From NCBI RefSeq assembly GCF_019061305.1, contig NZ_JAHQZT010000012.1, positions 1 through 64,000 on the forward strand: DNA of 64,000 bases. Reading direction: 5' to 3'. Under the pieces are notes generated by a model that saw only the letters and a list, made by a program, of their open reading frames with translations, made no database searches and was not told the DNA's origin. Positions 26,531 to 37,507 of the stretch are shown here, in pieces. Position 1 is the first letter of the stretch; the number at the start of each line of letters is the position of its first letter. The DNA comes from Marinobacterium weihaiense. Lineage in GTDB: Bacteria; Pseudomonadota; Gammaproteobacteria; Pseudomonadales; Balneatricaceae. The position numbers were made by a program, and so were the translations under genes.

Positions 26531-27565
26531 TCAGGGGGTGCGTAGCTCGTCACCCACCGAAATCACATTGGTCGCATTGAGCACCAGTCCATAGCTGACA
26601 CGGTCAAAGATCTTGAACACCATCAGCTCACCGGCACGCTCGGCCGGCAGGTTAACCAATTCGCCATTGACCGGGTCTTTGACCTGCTCGCCCTTCTTGT
26701 AGATGGCGAATACATGGCCGGGCTCGACCCCCTCGAACTCACCCACGCTCAAGGCCACAGCATCAAACTGGCCGATCTTGGCCACGCCGCCGAGTACGTC
26801 GATGATCACGCCACTCTCGACCTCAGGCGCCGGCTGCGGCTGGAATACGGACTGGATACGCTTGGACTGGCTGGGCAGCAGTCGATCGCGGGTGCGTACT
26901 TCCTCGCGGGTCTTATCAAGATCCAGCGTGACCACATCGCCATCCACGGAGGCAACCGACACGTCTGCCACCTTGTAGAGTTCATAACCGAGGAACTCGC
27001 CGGTCACCGGATGGGTGTACTCACGCGACGGACGGTACAGCGTCTGCTGCTCGGCCTCTTCCTCAACCAGCATGCCCCGGGCATAGACACGGTCACCGGC
27101 GCCGGCAATGATGCTTTCGTTACGACCGCCGATCACGTAGGGCGCCGACTGCAGCACATCATCCTGGGTCACCAGGTTATCGTTCAGGAAGCTGGCAATG
27201 TCACGCAGCGGGATGGCCGGTACCGGCTGCGCCAGCGGTTGCACGCGCACCTGCGGGCTGAGCTTGCGCAGGCCACGACGCAGGTTGAGACGCGGCTGAC
27301 CATCGACCCAGGTCAGGTAGATCTGGTCGCCCGGATAGATCAGGTGAGGGTTTTCAATCTGAGGATTGACCTCCCAGACTTCGGGCCAGCGCCAGGGGGT
27401 CTGCAGGAAGCGCCCCGATATGTCCCACAGGGTATCGCCCTTGACCACCACATATTCGGTCGGGTGATCTTCCTGCAGTTTCAGCCGGTCCGCGCGCTCG
27501 GCGGCAGTTGCCGTTCCTGCCAGCATCAGGCAGGCGCCAACCACGCCATACAGCAATCCTCTCAT
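26531..27565 (-). CDS. LysM-domain secreted protein
   Basis: 344 aa. A signal peptide (MRGLLYGVVGACLMLAGTATAA) is followed by one LysM domain (about 36-85: TEYVVVKGDTLWDISGRFLQTPWRWPEVWEVNPQIENPHLIYPGDQIYL), then a C-terminal region without recognised motifs. LysM binds peptidoglycan. A homologous LysM gene sits beside dprA and divergent from def in Pseudomonas. The precise role is unknown; a periplasmic cell-wall-associated protein is likely. Confidence 0.88.
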   Translation of the reverse strand: MRGLLYGVVGACLMLAGTATAAERADRLKLQEDHPTEYVVVKGDTLWDISGRFLQTPWRWPEVWEVNPQIENPHLIYPGDQIYLTWVDGQPRLNLRRGLRKLSPQVRVQPLAQPVPAIPLRDIASFLNDNLVTQDDVLQSAPYVIGGRNESIIAGAGDRVYARGMLVEEEAEQQTLYRPSREYTHPVTGEFLGYELYKVADVSVASVDGDVVTLDLDKTREEVRTRDRLLPSQSKRIQSVFQPQPAPEVESGVIIDVLGGVAKIGQFDAVALSVGEFEGVEPGHVFAIYKKGEQVKDPVNGELVNLPAERAGELMVFKIFDRVSYGLVLNATNVISVGDELRTP

Positions 27566-27656
27566 TGTTCAGCTCCCTTGTACGTTAGGCCTAAGACAAC
27601 CCGCCGCATCCGCGTGCTCCAGGTCCGCAAAGCAATGCATTAGTCAGGTTATTCAG

Positions 27657-27662
27657 TATAAT
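27657..27662 (+). promoter_or_regulatory. -10 element upstream of def
   Basis: Consensus TATAAT 64 bp before the def start, in the AT-rich gap between divergent LysM and def genes. A matching -35 was not found at standard spacing. Confidence 0.4.
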
Positions 27663-27725
27663 GATGGCTGTTCATTTTTTTTACCACTAAGGGCCGGATT
27701 TTAACGTCCGCTAAAGCAGATACCT

Positions 27726-28244
27726 ATGGCCAAGCTCAATATTCTCGAATTTCCTGATCCGCGTCTAAGAACCATCGCCGAACCGGTTGAACAGGTTGAT
27801 GACGAGATCCGCCAACTGGTCGACGACATGTTCGAGACCATGTACGACGCGCCGGGCATCGGTCTGGCGGCGACCCAAGTGAACGTGCACAAGCAAGTCG
27901 TGACCATCGACCTGTCGGAAGACGGCACCGAGCCGCTGGTGATGATTAACCCGTCCTACACCGTGCTGCAGGATGAGCTGGAGCAGATGCAGGAAGGCTG
28001 TCTGTCGGTCCCCGGCTACTATGAAGAGGTCGAGCGTCCCAACCGCATTCTGCTCAAGGCGCTGGACCGGGATGGCAAGCCCTACGAACTGGAAGCGGAC
28101 GGCCTGCTGGCCGTGTGCATTCAGCACGAACTGGATCACCTAAACGGCAAACTGTTCGTTGACTACCTCACCGCGCTGAAACGCAACCGCATTCGTACCA
28201 AGCTGGAGAAAAAGCACCGGCTTGAAGCCCAGCACCAGGGCTGA
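27726..28244 (+). CDS. def: Peptide deformylase
   Basis: 172 aa. All three active-site motifs are intact: GIGLAATQ (44-51), EGCLSVPG with C92, and QHELDH with H134 and H138, which bind the catalytic metal. It removes the formyl group from new proteins. It is followed by fmt, the enzyme that adds the formyl group to Met-tRNA, although a hairpin terminator separates them. Confidence 0.97.
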   Translation: MAKLNILEFPDPRLRTIAEPVEQVDDEIRQLVDDMFETMYDAPGIGLAATQVNVHKQVVTIDLSEDGTEPLVMINPSYTVLQDELEQMQEGCLSVPGYYEEVERPNRILLKALDRDGKPYELEADGLLAVCIQHELDHLNGKLFVDYLTALKRNRIRTKLEKKHRLEAQHQG

Positions 28245-28262
28245 TCGACCCGGCATGTTCCG

Positions 28263-28292
28263 AAACAGGTTTGCGCAGGCAAGCCTGTTTTT
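28263..28292 (+). terminator. Terminator between def and fmt
   Basis: AAACAGG/CCTGTTT and TTGC/GCAA pair around a GCAG loop with one T-G wobble, ending in five T residues. It would partly separate def from fmt. Confidence 0.7.
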
Positions 28293-28309
28293 GTATGGAG
28301 TTTCGTTGA

Positions 28310-29263
28310 ATGAGTAATACCCCTCTGCGCATCGTCTTTGCCGGCACCCCGGAATTTGCCGCCGAAAGCCTGGCGGCGGTCCTGGCCAGCGACCACCAGG
28401 TGGTGGCGGTCTATACCCAGCCGGACCGGCCTGCCGGCCGTGGCCGCAAGCTGCGTCCCAGTCCGGTCAAGGCGCTGGCCCTGCAACACGACCTACCGGT
28501 ACACCAGCCCCTGAGCCTCAAGGATAGCGAACAGCAGCAGATCCTCGCTGACCTGAACGCGGACCTGATGATCGTGGTCGCCTATGGACTGCTGCTGCCA
28601 CAGGCCGTTCTGGATACCCCGCGCCTGGGCTGCATCAACGTACACGCCTCGCTGCTGCCGCGCTGGCGCGGTGCCGCGCCGATCCACCGCGCGCTGCTGG
28701 CGGGTGACGCCACCACCGGCATCACCATCATGCAAATGGATGCCGGACTGGATACCGGCGACATGCTGAGCAAGGCCGAGTGCACTATTGAAGCCGGCGA
28801 CACCAGCGGCAGCCTGCATGACCGCCTGGCGGCGATCGGCGCCAAGCTGCTGGTCGACACCCTGGCCCCTCTGGCTTCCGGTACCCTGACACCGGAAGCC
28901 CAGGACAACGACCAGGCCACCTATGCCCATAAGCTGGACAAACAGGAAGGGCAGATTGACTGGGCGCTGTCCGCGGAAGACGTGGCCCGCCGCGTGCGCG
29001 GCTTCAATCCCTGGCCGGTCTGTTTTACCCGGTTGGGTGAAGACAACCTGCGGGTCTGGTTGGCCGAACCGGAGACCGCCGTCGCGGCCGACGCAGCCCC
29101 CGGCACCATCGTCGCTGCCGACGCGGACGGCCTGCGCGTTGCCTGTGGCCAGGGCTGTGTTCGCCTGACCCAGCTGCAGCTGCCCGGCGGCAAGGCCCAG
29201 CCGGTCAAGACTCTGCTCAATGCCCACAGAGACCGTTTCGCCCCGGGGGTTCGCCTTGGCTGA
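28310..29263 (+). CDS. fmt: Methionyl-tRNA formyltransferase
   Basis: 317 aa. FAGTPEFAAESLAAVLASDHQVVAVYTQPDRPAGRGRKL, the catalytic region CINVHASLLPRWRGAAPIHRALLAGDATTGITIMQMDAGLDTGDML and the C-terminal tRNA-binding domain are all present. It formylates Met-tRNAi using 10-formyl-THF. The end overlaps the start of rsmB. Confidence 0.97.
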   Translation: MSNTPLRIVFAGTPEFAAESLAAVLASDHQVVAVYTQPDRPAGRGRKLRPSPVKALALQHDLPVHQPLSLKDSEQQQILADLNADLMIVVAYGLLLPQAVLDTPRLGCINVHASLLPRWRGAAPIHRALLAGDATTGITIMQMDAGLDTGDMLSKAECTIEAGDTSGSLHDRLAAIGAKLLVDTLAPLASGTLTPEAQDNDQATYAHKLDKQEGQIDWALSAEDVARRVRGFNPWPVCFTRLGEDNLRVWLAEPETAVAADAAPGTIVAADADGLRVACGQGCVRLTQLQLPGGKAQPVKTLLNAHRDRFAPGVRLG

Positions 29264-30575
29264 TGCAATCAACATTCGGGCGCTGGCTGCCGACGTGTTG
29301 GCGCCGCTGCTGCGTCAGCACGGCTCCCTGAACACTCATCTGCCCGACGCCCTGGCACACTGTCCGCCGCAGGATCGCGCCCTGCTGCAGCAGCTGTGCT
29401 ATGGCAGCATGCGCGAGCTATTTCGACTGCAGGCTCTGGCGCAAAAGCTGCTGCAAAAGCCGTTCAAACCGCAGGATATGGACCTTCAGGCCCTGCTGCT
29501 GATCGGCCTCTGGCAGCTCAGGTCCAGCCGCATTCCGGCCCATGCCGCCCTGCATGAAACCGTTGAAGCTACGCTGGTCCTGAATAAACCCTGGGCCAAA
29601 AAGCTGTTCAACGCCGTGCTGCGCCGTTACCAGCGCGAGCAGGATACACTGGAACAGCAGCTGGCAGACGACCCCTGTTTCACGTGGAACCATCCCGACT
29701 GGTTCGTCAGCAAGCTGCAGCACAACTGGCCCGACCACTGGCAGCACATTCTCGCCGCCAACGACGAACAGGCACCGCTGACCCTGCGTGTCAACCGACG
29801 CCAGCAGAGCCGGGAGCAGGCACTCGCCCGTCTGAATGCGGCCGGCATCGACGCCAGCACCTGCCGCTTCAGCGCCGACGGCCTGACCCTGGCCCAGGCC
29901 ATGGACGTCAACGCACTGCCCGGGTTCGAACAGGGCGCGCTGAGCGTGCAAGACGAGGCCGCCCAGCTGGCGGTCCAACTGCTTGATCTACAGCCGGGGC
30001 TGCGGGTACTGGATGCCTGTGCGGCGCCCGGCGGCAAGCTGTGTCATCTGCTTGAAGTCGCTCCCGAGCTACAGGCGGTCACCGCCGTCGAGCTGGAACC
30101 GGCCCGGGCCCAACGCATCGCCGACAACCTGCAGCGCTTGAACCTGCAGCTTGAATGCCAGGTGTTGACCGCCGATGCCAGCAGCCGCGACTGGTGGCAG
30201 GGCCAGCCCTATGACCGGATTCTGGTGGATGCCCCCTGCAGCGGCACCGGCGTCATTCGCCGCCACCCGGACATCAAGTGGTTGCGCCGGGGCGAAGACA
30301 TCGCGGCTCTGGCGCAGGTACAGCTGGGCATCCTGGCCAACCTCTGGCAGCTGCTGCCGCCGGGCGGGCGTCTGGTCTATGCCACCTGCTCCATCTTCAG
30401 CCAGGAAAACGAGCGCATCATCGAACGCTTCCTTAAACAGCAGGCAGACGCACGCCACGCGCCCATCGAGGCACCCTGGGGCGAAGCCCGTCCCTTCGGG
30501 CGCCAGCTGTTTCCGCAGCCGGGCGGCCACGACGGTTTCTATTATGCGGTGCTGAGCAAAGCAACGGACACCTGA
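29256..30575 (+). CDS. rsmB: 16S rRNA m5C967 methyltransferase RsmB
   Basis: 439 aa from TTG 29256. I prefer this start because GGGGG lies 6 bp upstream, it gives an 8-bp overlap with fmt, and it leaves the short N-terminus before RALAADVL seen in E. coli RsmB. ATG 29220 (36 bp earlier, no ribosome-binding site) is the alternative. An NusB-like RNA-binding domain spans about 1-140. The SAM domain has [17 protein letters not shown], the [18 protein letters not shown] motif and the catalytic Cys in [11 protein letters not shown]. It methylates 16S rRNA. A parS-like sequence lies inside the gene. Confidence 0.94.
   Translation: MADAINIRALAADVLAPLLRQHGSLNTHLPDALAHCPPQDRALLQQLCYGSMRELFRLQALAQKLLQKPFKPQDMDLQALLLIGLWQLRSSRIPAHAALHETVEATLVLNKPWAKKLFNAVLRRYQREQDTLEQQLADDPCFTWNHPDWFVSKLQHNWPDHWQHILAANDEQAPLTLRVNRRQQSREQALARLNAAGIDASTCRFSADGLTLAQAMDVNALPGFEQGALSVQDEAAQLAVQLLDLQPGLRVLDACAAPGGKLCHLLEVAPELQAVTAVELEPARAQRIADNLQRLNLQLECQVLTADASSRDWWQGQPYDRILVDAPCSGTGVIRRHPDIKWLRRGEDIAALAQVQLGILANLWQLLPPGGRLVYATCSIFSQENERIIERFLKQQADARHAPIEAPWGEARPFGRQLFPQPGGHDGFYYAVLSKATDT
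29676..29691. other. Candidate second parS site inside rsmB
   Basis: TGTTTCACGTGGAACC differs at two positions from the perfect parS at 37597-37612. Its 14-bp core GTTTCACGTGGAAC mixes the two half-site forms (TTTCAC and GTGGAAC) known in chromosomal parS sites. Pseudomonas parS sites also occur within genes close to oriC. ParB binding is inferred only. Confidence 0.6.
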
Positions 30576-30579
30576 GCCT

Positions 30580-31956
30580 ATGAAGATCATCATTCTGGGA
30601 GCCGGGCAGGTCGGCGGCTCGCTGGCCGAGCATCTGGCCAACGAAGCCAACGACATTACGGTCATCGACACCGACAGCGCACGCCTGCGCGAACTGCAGG
30701 ACCGGCTCGATATCCGTACCATCGAAGGCAAGGCCTCCTATCCCAGCGCCCTGGAGCAGGCCAGCGCTCAGGATGCCGACATGCTGATTGCCGTTACCAA
30801 CAGTGACGAGGTCAACATGATCGCCTGCCAGATCGCCCGCACCCTATTCACCGTGCCTACCAAGATCGCCCGCGTGCGCGAACATGACTACCTGCAGCGC
30901 AACCACGCCATCTTCGGTGACAAGGGCATCCCCGTGGACGTGCTGATCAGCCCGGAAGAACTGGTAACCCAGCACATCAAGCGCATGATCCAGTACCCCG
31001 GTGCCCTGCAGGTGCTCGACTTTGCCTCGGGTCAGGCCCAGTTGGTTGCGGTCAAGGCCTATTACGGCGGTCCGCTGGTCGGGCGCGAGATCTCCTTCCT
31101 GCGCTCGCACATGCCCAACATCGACACCCGCGTGGCCGCCATCTTCCGTCAGGATCATCCCATGATTCCGAAAGGGGATACGGTGATCGAGGCCGATGAC
31201 GAGGTGTTCTTCATTGCCGCCCGGCGCGACATCCGCGCCGTCATGAGCGAACTGCGCCGACTGGACCGCTCCTACAAGCGCATTATGATCGCCGGCGGCG
31301 GCAATATCGGCGCCCGGCTGGCCGGCTCGCTGGAAAACGACTACCAGGTCAAGCTGATCGAGCGCGACCTGGGGCGCTGCAACTGGCTGGCCCGGGAGTT
31401 GAACAACACCATCGTGCTGCACGGCAGCGCCTCCGATCGCGATCTGCTGGTGGAGGAGAACATCGAGGACACCGACGTGTTCTGCGCGCTGACCAACGAT
31501 GACGAGGCCAACATCATGGCCTCGATGCTGGCCAAGCGGCTGGGCGCGCGCACGGTGATGACCCTGATCAACAACCCGGCCTATGTCGATCTGGTGCAGG
31601 GCGGCGTCATCGATATCGCCATCTCGCCGCAGCAGACCACCATCGGCGCGCTGTTGACCCATGTGCGCCGCGGCGACGTCGCGGCCGTACACTCGCTGCG
31701 GCGCGGCGCCGCCGAGGCACTGGAAGCGGTCGCTCACGGTGACAAGCGCAGCTCGCGGGTTGTCGGGCGCGCCATCGAGGAGATCGACCTGCCGCCGGGC
31801 ACCACCATCGGTGCCATCATCCGCGGCAACGAGGTGCTGATTGCCCATGACGATCTGGTGATCGAAAACGACGACCATGTCATCCTGTTCCTGGTAGACA
31901 AGCGGCGCATTGCGGAAGTGGAGCGCCTGTTCCAGGTCGGCCTGACCTTTTTCTGA
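30580..31956 (+). CDS. trkA: TrkA, Trk potassium uptake NAD-binding regulator
   Basis: 458 aa with two RCK units. The first Rossmann site is [18 protein letters not shown] and the second [17 protein letters not shown] (from about residue 235), each followed by a TrkA-C domain ([31 protein letters not shown] at the end). TrkA gates the TrkH channel with NAD(H)/nucleotide binding on the cytoplasmic face. It starts 4 bp after rsmB and is followed 10 bp later by trkH. Confidence 0.97.
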   Translation: MKIIILGAGQVGGSLAEHLANEANDITVIDTDSARLRELQDRLDIRTIEGKASYPSALEQASAQDADMLIAVTNSDEVNMIACQIARTLFTVPTKIARVREHDYLQRNHAIFGDKGIPVDVLISPEELVTQHIKRMIQYPGALQVLDFASGQAQLVAVKAYYGGPLVGREISFLRSHMPNIDTRVAAIFRQDHPMIPKGDTVIEADDEVFFIAARRDIRAVMSELRRLDRSYKRIMIAGGGNIGARLAGSLENDYQVKLIERDLGRCNWLARELNNTIVLHGSASDRDLLVEENIEDTDVFCALTNDDEANIMASMLAKRLGARTVMTLINNPAYVDLVQGGVIDIAISPQQTTIGALLTHVRRGDVAAVHSLRRGAAEALEAVAHGDKRSSRVVGRAIEEIDLPPGTTIGAIIRGNEVLIAHDDLVIENDDHVILFLVDKRRIAEVERLFQVGLTFF

Positions 31957-31966
31957 GGCACTGTCG

Positions 31967-33415
31967 ATGCACTTTCAAGTGATCCTGCGCATTCTGGGTA
32001 TCCTGCTGATGATCTTCAGCATTACCCAGCTGCCGCCCCTGGCGGTCTCCCTGTTTTATCAGGACATGACTCACTGGGCCTTTGCCACCGCCTTTGCCAT
32101 CACCCTGGTGACCGGCTTCATCATCTGGGTCCCGGTGTATGCGGTGCGTCAGGAGCTGAGTATTCGCGACGGTTTTCTGGTCACCGTGCTGTTCTGGACG
32201 GTGCTGGGCGTATTCGGTTCGCTGCCGCTGATGCTGGCCGAGGAGCCCGGCCTATCGGCGGTGGATGCGGTATTCGAGTCGATTTCCGGGCTGACCACTA
32301 CCGGGGCCACGGTCATGACCGGCCTGGACAGCTTGCCACACTCGATTCTCTATTATCGCCAGCAGCTGCAGTGGCTGGGCGGCATGGGGATCATCGTGCT
32401 GGCGGTGGCGATTCTGCCCATGCTCGGCATCGGCGGCATGCAGCTGTACCGGGCCGAAACGCCGGGGCCGGTCAAGGACAACAAGCTGACGCCGCGTATC
32501 ACCGAAACCGCCAAGGCACTCTGGTACATCTACCTGTCGCTGACCGTCGCCTGCGCACTGGCCTACTGGCTGGCCGGCATGACCCCCTTCGACGCCATTG
32601 GCCACAGCTTCTCCACCGTGGCCATCGGCGGCTTCTCCACTCATGATGCCAGCATCGGCTATTTTGACAGTGCCGCCATCGAGGCGATCGGCATCTTCTT
32701 CATGGTGGTGGCCGGCATCAACTTCGGACTGCATTTCTTCGCCTGGCGCAACCACACGCTGCTGCATTACCTGCAGGACCCCGAGGTAAAGTTCTACCTG
32801 TCACTGCTGGGGCTGATCACGCTGCTGTCGATGTTCGTGCTGGTGATGACCGATACCTATCCGGCGGTGGAATCCCTGCGCCGGGCCGCCTTCATGGTGG
32901 TGTCAGTGGCGACCACCACCGGCTTTGCTACCGCCGATTTCGCCCACTGGCCGGCCATGCTGCCGTTCATGCTGTTCGTGCTGGCGTTTGTCGGCGGCTG
33001 CGCCAGCTCCACGGCAGGGGGCATGAAGGCGATCCGGGTCCTGCTGATCCTCAAGCAGGGCTACCGCGAGATTCTGCGCCTGATCCACCCCAATGCGGTG
33101 ATCCCGGTCAAGCTGGGGTTGCGGCCGATTCCCGACCGCATTCTGCAGGCGGTCTGGGGCTTCTTCTCGGTATACCTGATCGTCTTCGTGGTGATGCTGA
33201 TCGCGCTGCTGGCCACCGGTCTGGATCAGGTCACGGCCTGGTCGGCGGTGGGCGCCACGCTGAACAACCTGGGCCCGGGGCTGGGCGAGGTGGCGGCCCA
33301 CTTTGGCGGCCTCAACCCGACCGCCAAGTGGATTCTCTGCTTTGCCATGCTGCTGGGGCGTCTGGAAGTCTTCACCATGCTGGTACTGTTCACTCCGGCC
33401 TTCTGGCGCCGCTGA
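31967..33415 (+). CDS. trkH: TrkH-family potassium uptake channel
   Basis: 482 aa membrane protein with four pore-loop repeats. Filter regions appear in ESISGLTTTGATVMTGLDSLPHSILYYRQQLQWLGGMGIIV, HSFSTVAIGGFSTHDASIGYF, VSVATTTGFATADF and AVGATLNNLGPGLGEV. GGCASSTAGGMKAIRVLLI is the conserved cytoplasmic loop region. It imports K+ at the inner membrane with TrkA as regulator. It is the last gene of def/fmt-rsmB-trkA-trkH and converges with the acyltransferase gene 12 bp away. Confidence 0.96.
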   Translation: MHFQVILRILGILLMIFSITQLPPLAVSLFYQDMTHWAFATAFAITLVTGFIIWVPVYAVRQELSIRDGFLVTVLFWTVLGVFGSLPLMLAEEPGLSAVDAVFESISGLTTTGATVMTGLDSLPHSILYYRQQLQWLGGMGIIVLAVAILPMLGIGGMQLYRAETPGPVKDNKLTPRITETAKALWYIYLSLTVACALAYWLAGMTPFDAIGHSFSTVAIGGFSTHDASIGYFDSAAIEAIGIFFMVVAGINFGLHFFAWRNHTLLHYLQDPEVKFYLSLLGLITLLSMFVLVMTDTYPAVESLRRAAFMVVSVATTTGFATADFAHWPAMLPFMLFVLAFVGGCASSTAGGMKAIRVLLILKQGYREILRLIHPNAVIPVKLGLRPIPDRILQAVWGFFSVYLIVFVVMLIALLATGLDQVTAWSAVGATLNNLGPGLGEVAAHFGGLNPTAKWILCFAMLLGRLEVFTMLVLFTPAFWRR

Positions 33416-33427
33416 GGCGGCAGCACC

Positions 33428-34336
33428 CTAGCTGTAGAAACGAGGTGCGCCTTCGGGACGGGTGCTGAAACGGCGGTATTCCCACTGATACTGCTCCGGC
33501 AGGGCACGGACACAGGTCTCCACCGACCGGTTCATGGCCGCTGCCGCCGCCTCCAGATCGCGGCTGTTAATCTGCTCATCCGCCGCTACGAAGTGCAAGT
33601 CGAAGCCCTGTGCATCGGGCAGGCGCTCGGCATAGCCGCAGACCACCACCGCACCGGTCTGTGCCGCCAGCTGCGGCAGCAGCTTCATGGTCAGCGCCTG
33701 GACGCCGAAGAAAGGCACATGGATGCCACCGCTGCGATCCGGTTCCTGATCCGGCAGGATCCCGACCATCTCGCCACGCCGGAGTGCCTTCATCACCATG
33801 CGCACGCCACGCGTATCGGCCGGTGCCATGCGTGTGCCCAGCCGGGCACGCATGCGCTTGATCAAGTCGTCCATCAGCTTCATCTGCGGCGGCTTGTACA
33901 TGGCGGTAAAGGGGTAGTGGGCCGATAGGTAGAGATTGAGCACTTCCCAGTTGCCCAGGTGCGGCGCGATCAGAATCACCCCCTTGCCCGCATCAATCGC
34001 CTCGGCAAGCAGCGCTTCGTTGTGCACCTGACGCACCTTTTTCAATGTGCGCTCGGCCGGCCACAGCCAGGCCATGCCCATCTCGCACAACGAGCAGCCG
34101 GTCTGCTGCAGGCTGGCACGGGCCAGTGCCTCACGCTCGGATTCGCTCCATTCGGGAAAGCAGGCGTTGACGTTGCGCCGTGTCTGCCGGGTCATCTTGG
34201 CGGCATCCCCCTTGCGCCAGTAACGGTTGCCCAGGCGGTGCCCCAGCCGCTGTGACAGACTCAACGGCAACAGCGCCAGCAACCCCAGCAGGGCAACGGC
34301 CAGCAATGACTTGATCAGCTTCACGGTTTTCTCCAT
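33428..34336 (-). CDS. Lipid A biosynthesis acyltransferase (LpxL/HtrB-like)
   Basis: 302 aa. An N-terminal membrane segment (LIKSLLAVALLGLLALLPLSL) precedes the catalytic HX4E motif in GKGVILIAPHLGNWEVLNLYL, with TAMYKPPQMKLMDDLI, GVRMVMKALRRGEMVGILPDQEP and VPFFGVQALTMKLLPQLAAQTGA. This is the pattern of Kdo2-lipid A late acyltransferases that add lauroyl or myristoyl chains. The exact member (LpxL or LpxM) cannot be fixed. A similar gene lies near glyQS and trk in Pseudomonas. Confidence 0.88.
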   Translation of the reverse strand: MEKTVKLIKSLLAVALLGLLALLPLSLSQRLGHRLGNRYWRKGDAAKMTRQTRRNVNACFPEWSESEREALARASLQQTGCSLCEMGMAWLWPAERTLKKVRQVHNEALLAEAIDAGKGVILIAPHLGNWEVLNLYLSAHYPFTAMYKPPQMKLMDDLIKRMRARLGTRMAPADTRGVRMVMKALRRGEMVGILPDQEPDRSGGIHVPFFGVQALTMKLLPQLAAQTGAVVVCGYAERLPDAQGFDLHFVAADEQINSRDLEAAAAAMNRSVETCVRALPEQYQWEYRRFSTRPEGAPRFYS

Positions 34337-34456
34337 CCATCCGGTACAGGCCCCTGATTATAGTCAGACCGAGCGCCGGGCGTAAGCGATGGCCTCCGAC
34401 GGCCAGAAAGATGCCGCCGGGTCAAGCGGGGAGGGGGCATTCAGGCCGCTGTCATG

Positions 34457-34462
34457 TATAAT
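34457..34462 (+). promoter_or_regulatory. -10 element for glyQ-glyS
   Basis: TGTATAATT with consensus TATAAT, about 44 bp before the glyQ start. No convincing -35. Confidence 0.45.
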
Positions 34463-34505
34463 TCTGCTCCTATTTCGACCACATTCAACAGCAATGGTGA
34501 TTTCC

Positions 34506-35459
34506 GTGACTGACAAGGTGACTCCAGACGTTAGCACATTCCAGGGACTGATCCTGGCCCTGCAGCAATACTGGGCCGAACAGGGCTGTGTCATCGTGCA
34601 GCCACTGGACCTGGAGGTGGGTGCCGGTACCTTCCACCCCTGTACCTTCCTGCGGGCCATCGGCCCCGAAACCTGGCGCTCCGCCTATGTGCAGCCCAGC
34701 CGCCGTCCCACCGATGGCCGCTATGGCGAAAACCCCAACCGCCTGCAGCACTACTACCAGTTCCAGACTGTACTCAAGCCTTCGCCCGATAACATTCAGG
34801 AACTCTACCTGGGTTCCCTGGAACGTTTGGGCATCGACCTGGGCGTGCATGATGTGCGCTTTGTCGAAGACAACTGGGAATCACCGACCCTCGGTGCCTG
34901 GGGCCTGGGCTGGGAAGTCTGGCTCAACGGCATGGAAGTGACCCAGTTTACCTACTTCCAGCAGGCCGGCGGTCTGGAATGTTACCCGGTCACCGGCGAG
35001 ATCACCTACGGTCTTGAGCGTATCGCCATGTATATCCAGAACGTGGACAGCGTCTACGATCTGGTCTGGGCCCGCCACCCGGACGGCAGCGAAGTGACCT
35101 ATGGGGATGTCTTCCACCAGAACGAAGTGGAGATGTCGACCTACAACTTCGAACACGCCGATGTCCCGGCACTGTTCACCAACTTCGATCACTACGAAGC
35201 CGAGTGCCAAAAACTGCTCGCCGCCAACCTGCCGCTGCCGGCCTATGAAATGGTGCTCAAGGCATCGCACACCTTCAACCTGCTGGATGCCCGTCACGCC
35301 ATCTCCGTGACCGAGCGCCAGCGCTACATCCTGCGTGTGCGCACCCTGGCCCGCGACGTGGCCCATGCCTATTTCGAGGCGCGTCGTGCCCTTGGTTTCC
35401 CGATGGCCCCTGAAGCGATTCGGGCAGAAGTTCTGGCTGCCTGCGAGGAGGATAAGTAA
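34506..35459 (+). CDS. glyQ: Glycyl-tRNA synthetase alpha subunit
   Basis: 317 aa from GTG 34506 ([32 protein letters not shown]), chosen for GGTGA 5 bp upstream and the family length of about 315. ATG 34494, four codons earlier, is an alternative without a site. Class II synthetase motifs [50 protein letters not shown] and [32 protein letters not shown] are clear. It forms the alpha2beta2 bacterial GlyRS with GlyS. The stop overlaps the glyS start (TAATG). Confidence 0.97.
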   Translation: MTDKVTPDVSTFQGLILALQQYWAEQGCVIVQPLDLEVGAGTFHPCTFLRAIGPETWRSAYVQPSRRPTDGRYGENPNRLQHYYQFQTVLKPSPDNIQELYLGSLERLGIDLGVHDVRFVEDNWESPTLGAWGLGWEVWLNGMEVTQFTYFQQAGGLECYPVTGEITYGLERIAMYIQNVDSVYDLVWARHPDGSEVTYGDVFHQNEVEMSTYNFEHADVPALFTNFDHYEAECQKLLAANLPLPAYEMVLKASHTFNLLDARHAISVTERQRYILRVRTLARDVAHAYFEARRALGFPMAPEAIRAEVLAACEEDK

Positions 35460-37507
35460 TGTCCCAGCACGATTTTCTGGTAGAACTCGGCACCGAAGAG
35501 CTGCCGCCCAAGGCGCTGAAGACCCTGTCCGGCGCCTTCCTCAATGGCATCACCGCCGGTCTGGACGCCGCCGGTATCGGCTATGCCGAGGCGCGTCCCT
35601 ACGCCGCACCCCGTCGTCTGGCCGTATTGCTCAGCGGTATCCAGCTGCAACAGCCGGATCGCCCGATCGAAAAGCGCGGCCCGGCCACCCAGGCACCCGA
35701 AAAGGCGGTACAGGGCTTTGCCGGCTCCTGCGGTGTCGACATCGACCAGCTGGACGTGATGGAAACGCCCAAGGGCAGCTACTACGTTTACCGTGGCGTC
35801 GAGCAGGGGCAGAGCACAGCCTCTCTGCTGCCGGGCATTGTTACCGAATCCCTGAACAAGCTGCCGATCCCCAAGCGCATGCGCTGGGGTGCCTCGCGCA
35901 CAGAATTTGTACGTCCGGTTAAATGGCTGTGCATGCTGCTGGGTGATGAGGTGGTTGACGCCGAGATCCTCGGCCTGAAAGCCGGTCGCAAGACCCGCGG
36001 CCACCGCTTCCACTACAACCATGACATCGAGCTGATCGCCCCGGCGGATTACGCCCGCGTGCTGAAGGAAACCGGCAAGGTGATGGCCGATTTCGCCGAG
36101 CGCCGTGAGCTGATCCGCGAGCAGGTGATCCGCGAGGGCGAGCGCATCGGCGGCGTGGCCCAGATCGATGACGACCTGCTGGACGAAGTCACCGCACTGA
36201 ACGAGTGGCCGGTGGCCCTGACCGGTCGTTTCGAAGAGCGCTTCCTGGACGTACCGGCGGAAGCGCTGATTCTGTCGATGAAGGAAAACCAGAAGTACTT
36301 CCACGCCCTGGATGCCGACGGCAAGCTGATGCCGTACTTCATCACCGTCGCCAACATCGAGTCCAAGGACCCGCAGCAGGTGATCGAAGGCAACGAGAAG
36401 GTGATCCGTCCGCGCCTGGCGGATGCGGCCTTCTTCTTCGACACCGACAAGAAGCAGCCACTGGAAGCCCGCATCGAGAAGCTGAAGTCGATCGTGTTCC
36501 AGCAGCAGCTGGGCACCGTGTTCGACAAGACCCAGCGCATCGAAGGCCTGGCGGCGTCGATTGCCGAGCTGATCAACGGTGATGCTGGCTACGCCCGTCG
36601 CGCCGCAGCGCTGAGCAAGTGCGACCTGATGACCGACATGGTGTTCGAGTTCACCGAACTCCAGGGCCTGATGGGCTATCACTATGCACTGCATGATGGC
36701 GAGCCGGAAGAGGTTGCCCAGGCGATGAACGAGCAGTACCTGCCGCGCTTTGCCGGTGATGACCTGCCCGCGACCCGCACTGGTATCGCCCTGGCGATTG
36801 CCGACCGCCTGGACACCCTGACCGGCCTGTTCGGCATCAACCAGCCGCCGACCGGCTCCAAGGACCCGTTCGCGCTGCGCCGTGCCGCCTTGGGCGTGCT
36901 GCGCATTATCGTCGAGCACAAGTTGGACCTGGATCTGCATCAGCTGCTGACCCTGGCCGCCGAACAGCACGGCGATCTGCCGGGCAGCGAAGGCCTGGCC
37001 GATCGCGTGCTCGACTTCATGCTGGACCGTTTCCGCGCCTGGTATGACGACCGCGGCATCAGCGCCGAAACTTTCCTGGCCGTCCATGCCCTGCGCCCGA
37101 CCAGCCCGCTGGATTTCGACCGCCGCATCGACGCCGTCAGTCACTTCCGCAACCTGGCGGAAGCGGAAGCCTTGGCCGCCGCCAATAAGCGCGTCAGCAA
37201 CATCCTCAGCAAGCAGGGCGGCGATATCAGCAGCGCGGTGAATGCCGATCTGTTGCAGGAAGCCGCCGAGCAGGCCCTGGCGTCCGCGCTGACTTCGGCC
37301 GAGCATGAGCTGCAGCCGCTGTTCGAGCAGGGCGACTACCGCACCGCGCTGGAACGCCTGGCCGGTTTGCGTGACGTGATCGACAGCTTCTTCGACAACG
37401 TCATGGTAATGGCAGACGACGAAGCAATCCGGGCCAACCGCCTGGCACTGCTGAAGCGTCTGCGTCGACTCTTCCTGGGGGTAGCGGATATCTCGCTGCT
37501 GGGCTAA
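35459..37507 (+). CDS. glyS: Glycyl-tRNA synthetase beta subunit
   Basis: 682 aa, normal length. [67 protein letters not shown] and a C-terminal anticodon-binding domain ([29 protein letters not shown]) are typical. An excellent site (GGAGGA) lies at the end of glyQ. The stop codon sits inside an 18-bp palindrome and a strong terminator follows. Confidence 0.97.
   Translation: MSQHDFLVELGTEELPPKALKTLSGAFLNGITAGLDAAGIGYAEARPYAAPRRLAVLLSGIQLQQPDRPIEKRGPATQAPEKAVQGFAGSCGVDIDQLDVMETPKGSYYVYRGVEQGQSTASLLPGIVTESLNKLPIPKRMRWGASRTEFVRPVKWLCMLLGDEVVDAEILGLKAGRKTRGHRFHYNHDIELIAPADYARVLKETGKVMADFAERRELIREQVIREGERIGGVAQIDDDLLDEVTALNEWPVALTGRFEERFLDVPAEALILSMKENQKYFHALDADGKLMPYFITVANIESKDPQQVIEGNEKVIRPRLADAAFFFDTDKKQPLEARIEKLKSIVFQQQLGTVFDKTQRIEGLAASIAELINGDAGYARRAAALSKCDLMTDMVFEFTELQGLMGYHYALHDGEPEEVAQAMNEQYLPRFAGDDLPATRTGIALAIADRLDTLTGLFGINQPPTGSKDPFALRRAALGVLRIIVEHKLDLDLHQLLTLAAEQHGDLPGSEGLADRVLDFMLDRFRAWYDDRGISAETFLAVHALRPTSPLDFDRRIDAVSHFRNLAEAEALAAANKRVSNILSKQGGDISSAVNADLLQEAAEQALASALTSAEHELQPLFEQGDYRTALERLAGLRDVIDSFFDNVMVMADDEAIRANRLALLKRLRRLFLGVADISLLG

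Noticed and set aside
33408-33421. GCCGC/GCGGC hairpin at the trkH stop as a terminator
   Set aside because: Five-base stem and no T-run on either strand.
35369-37306. 645-codon minus-strand open frame
   Set aside because: Antisense to glyS, low-complexity composition, no ribosome-binding site.
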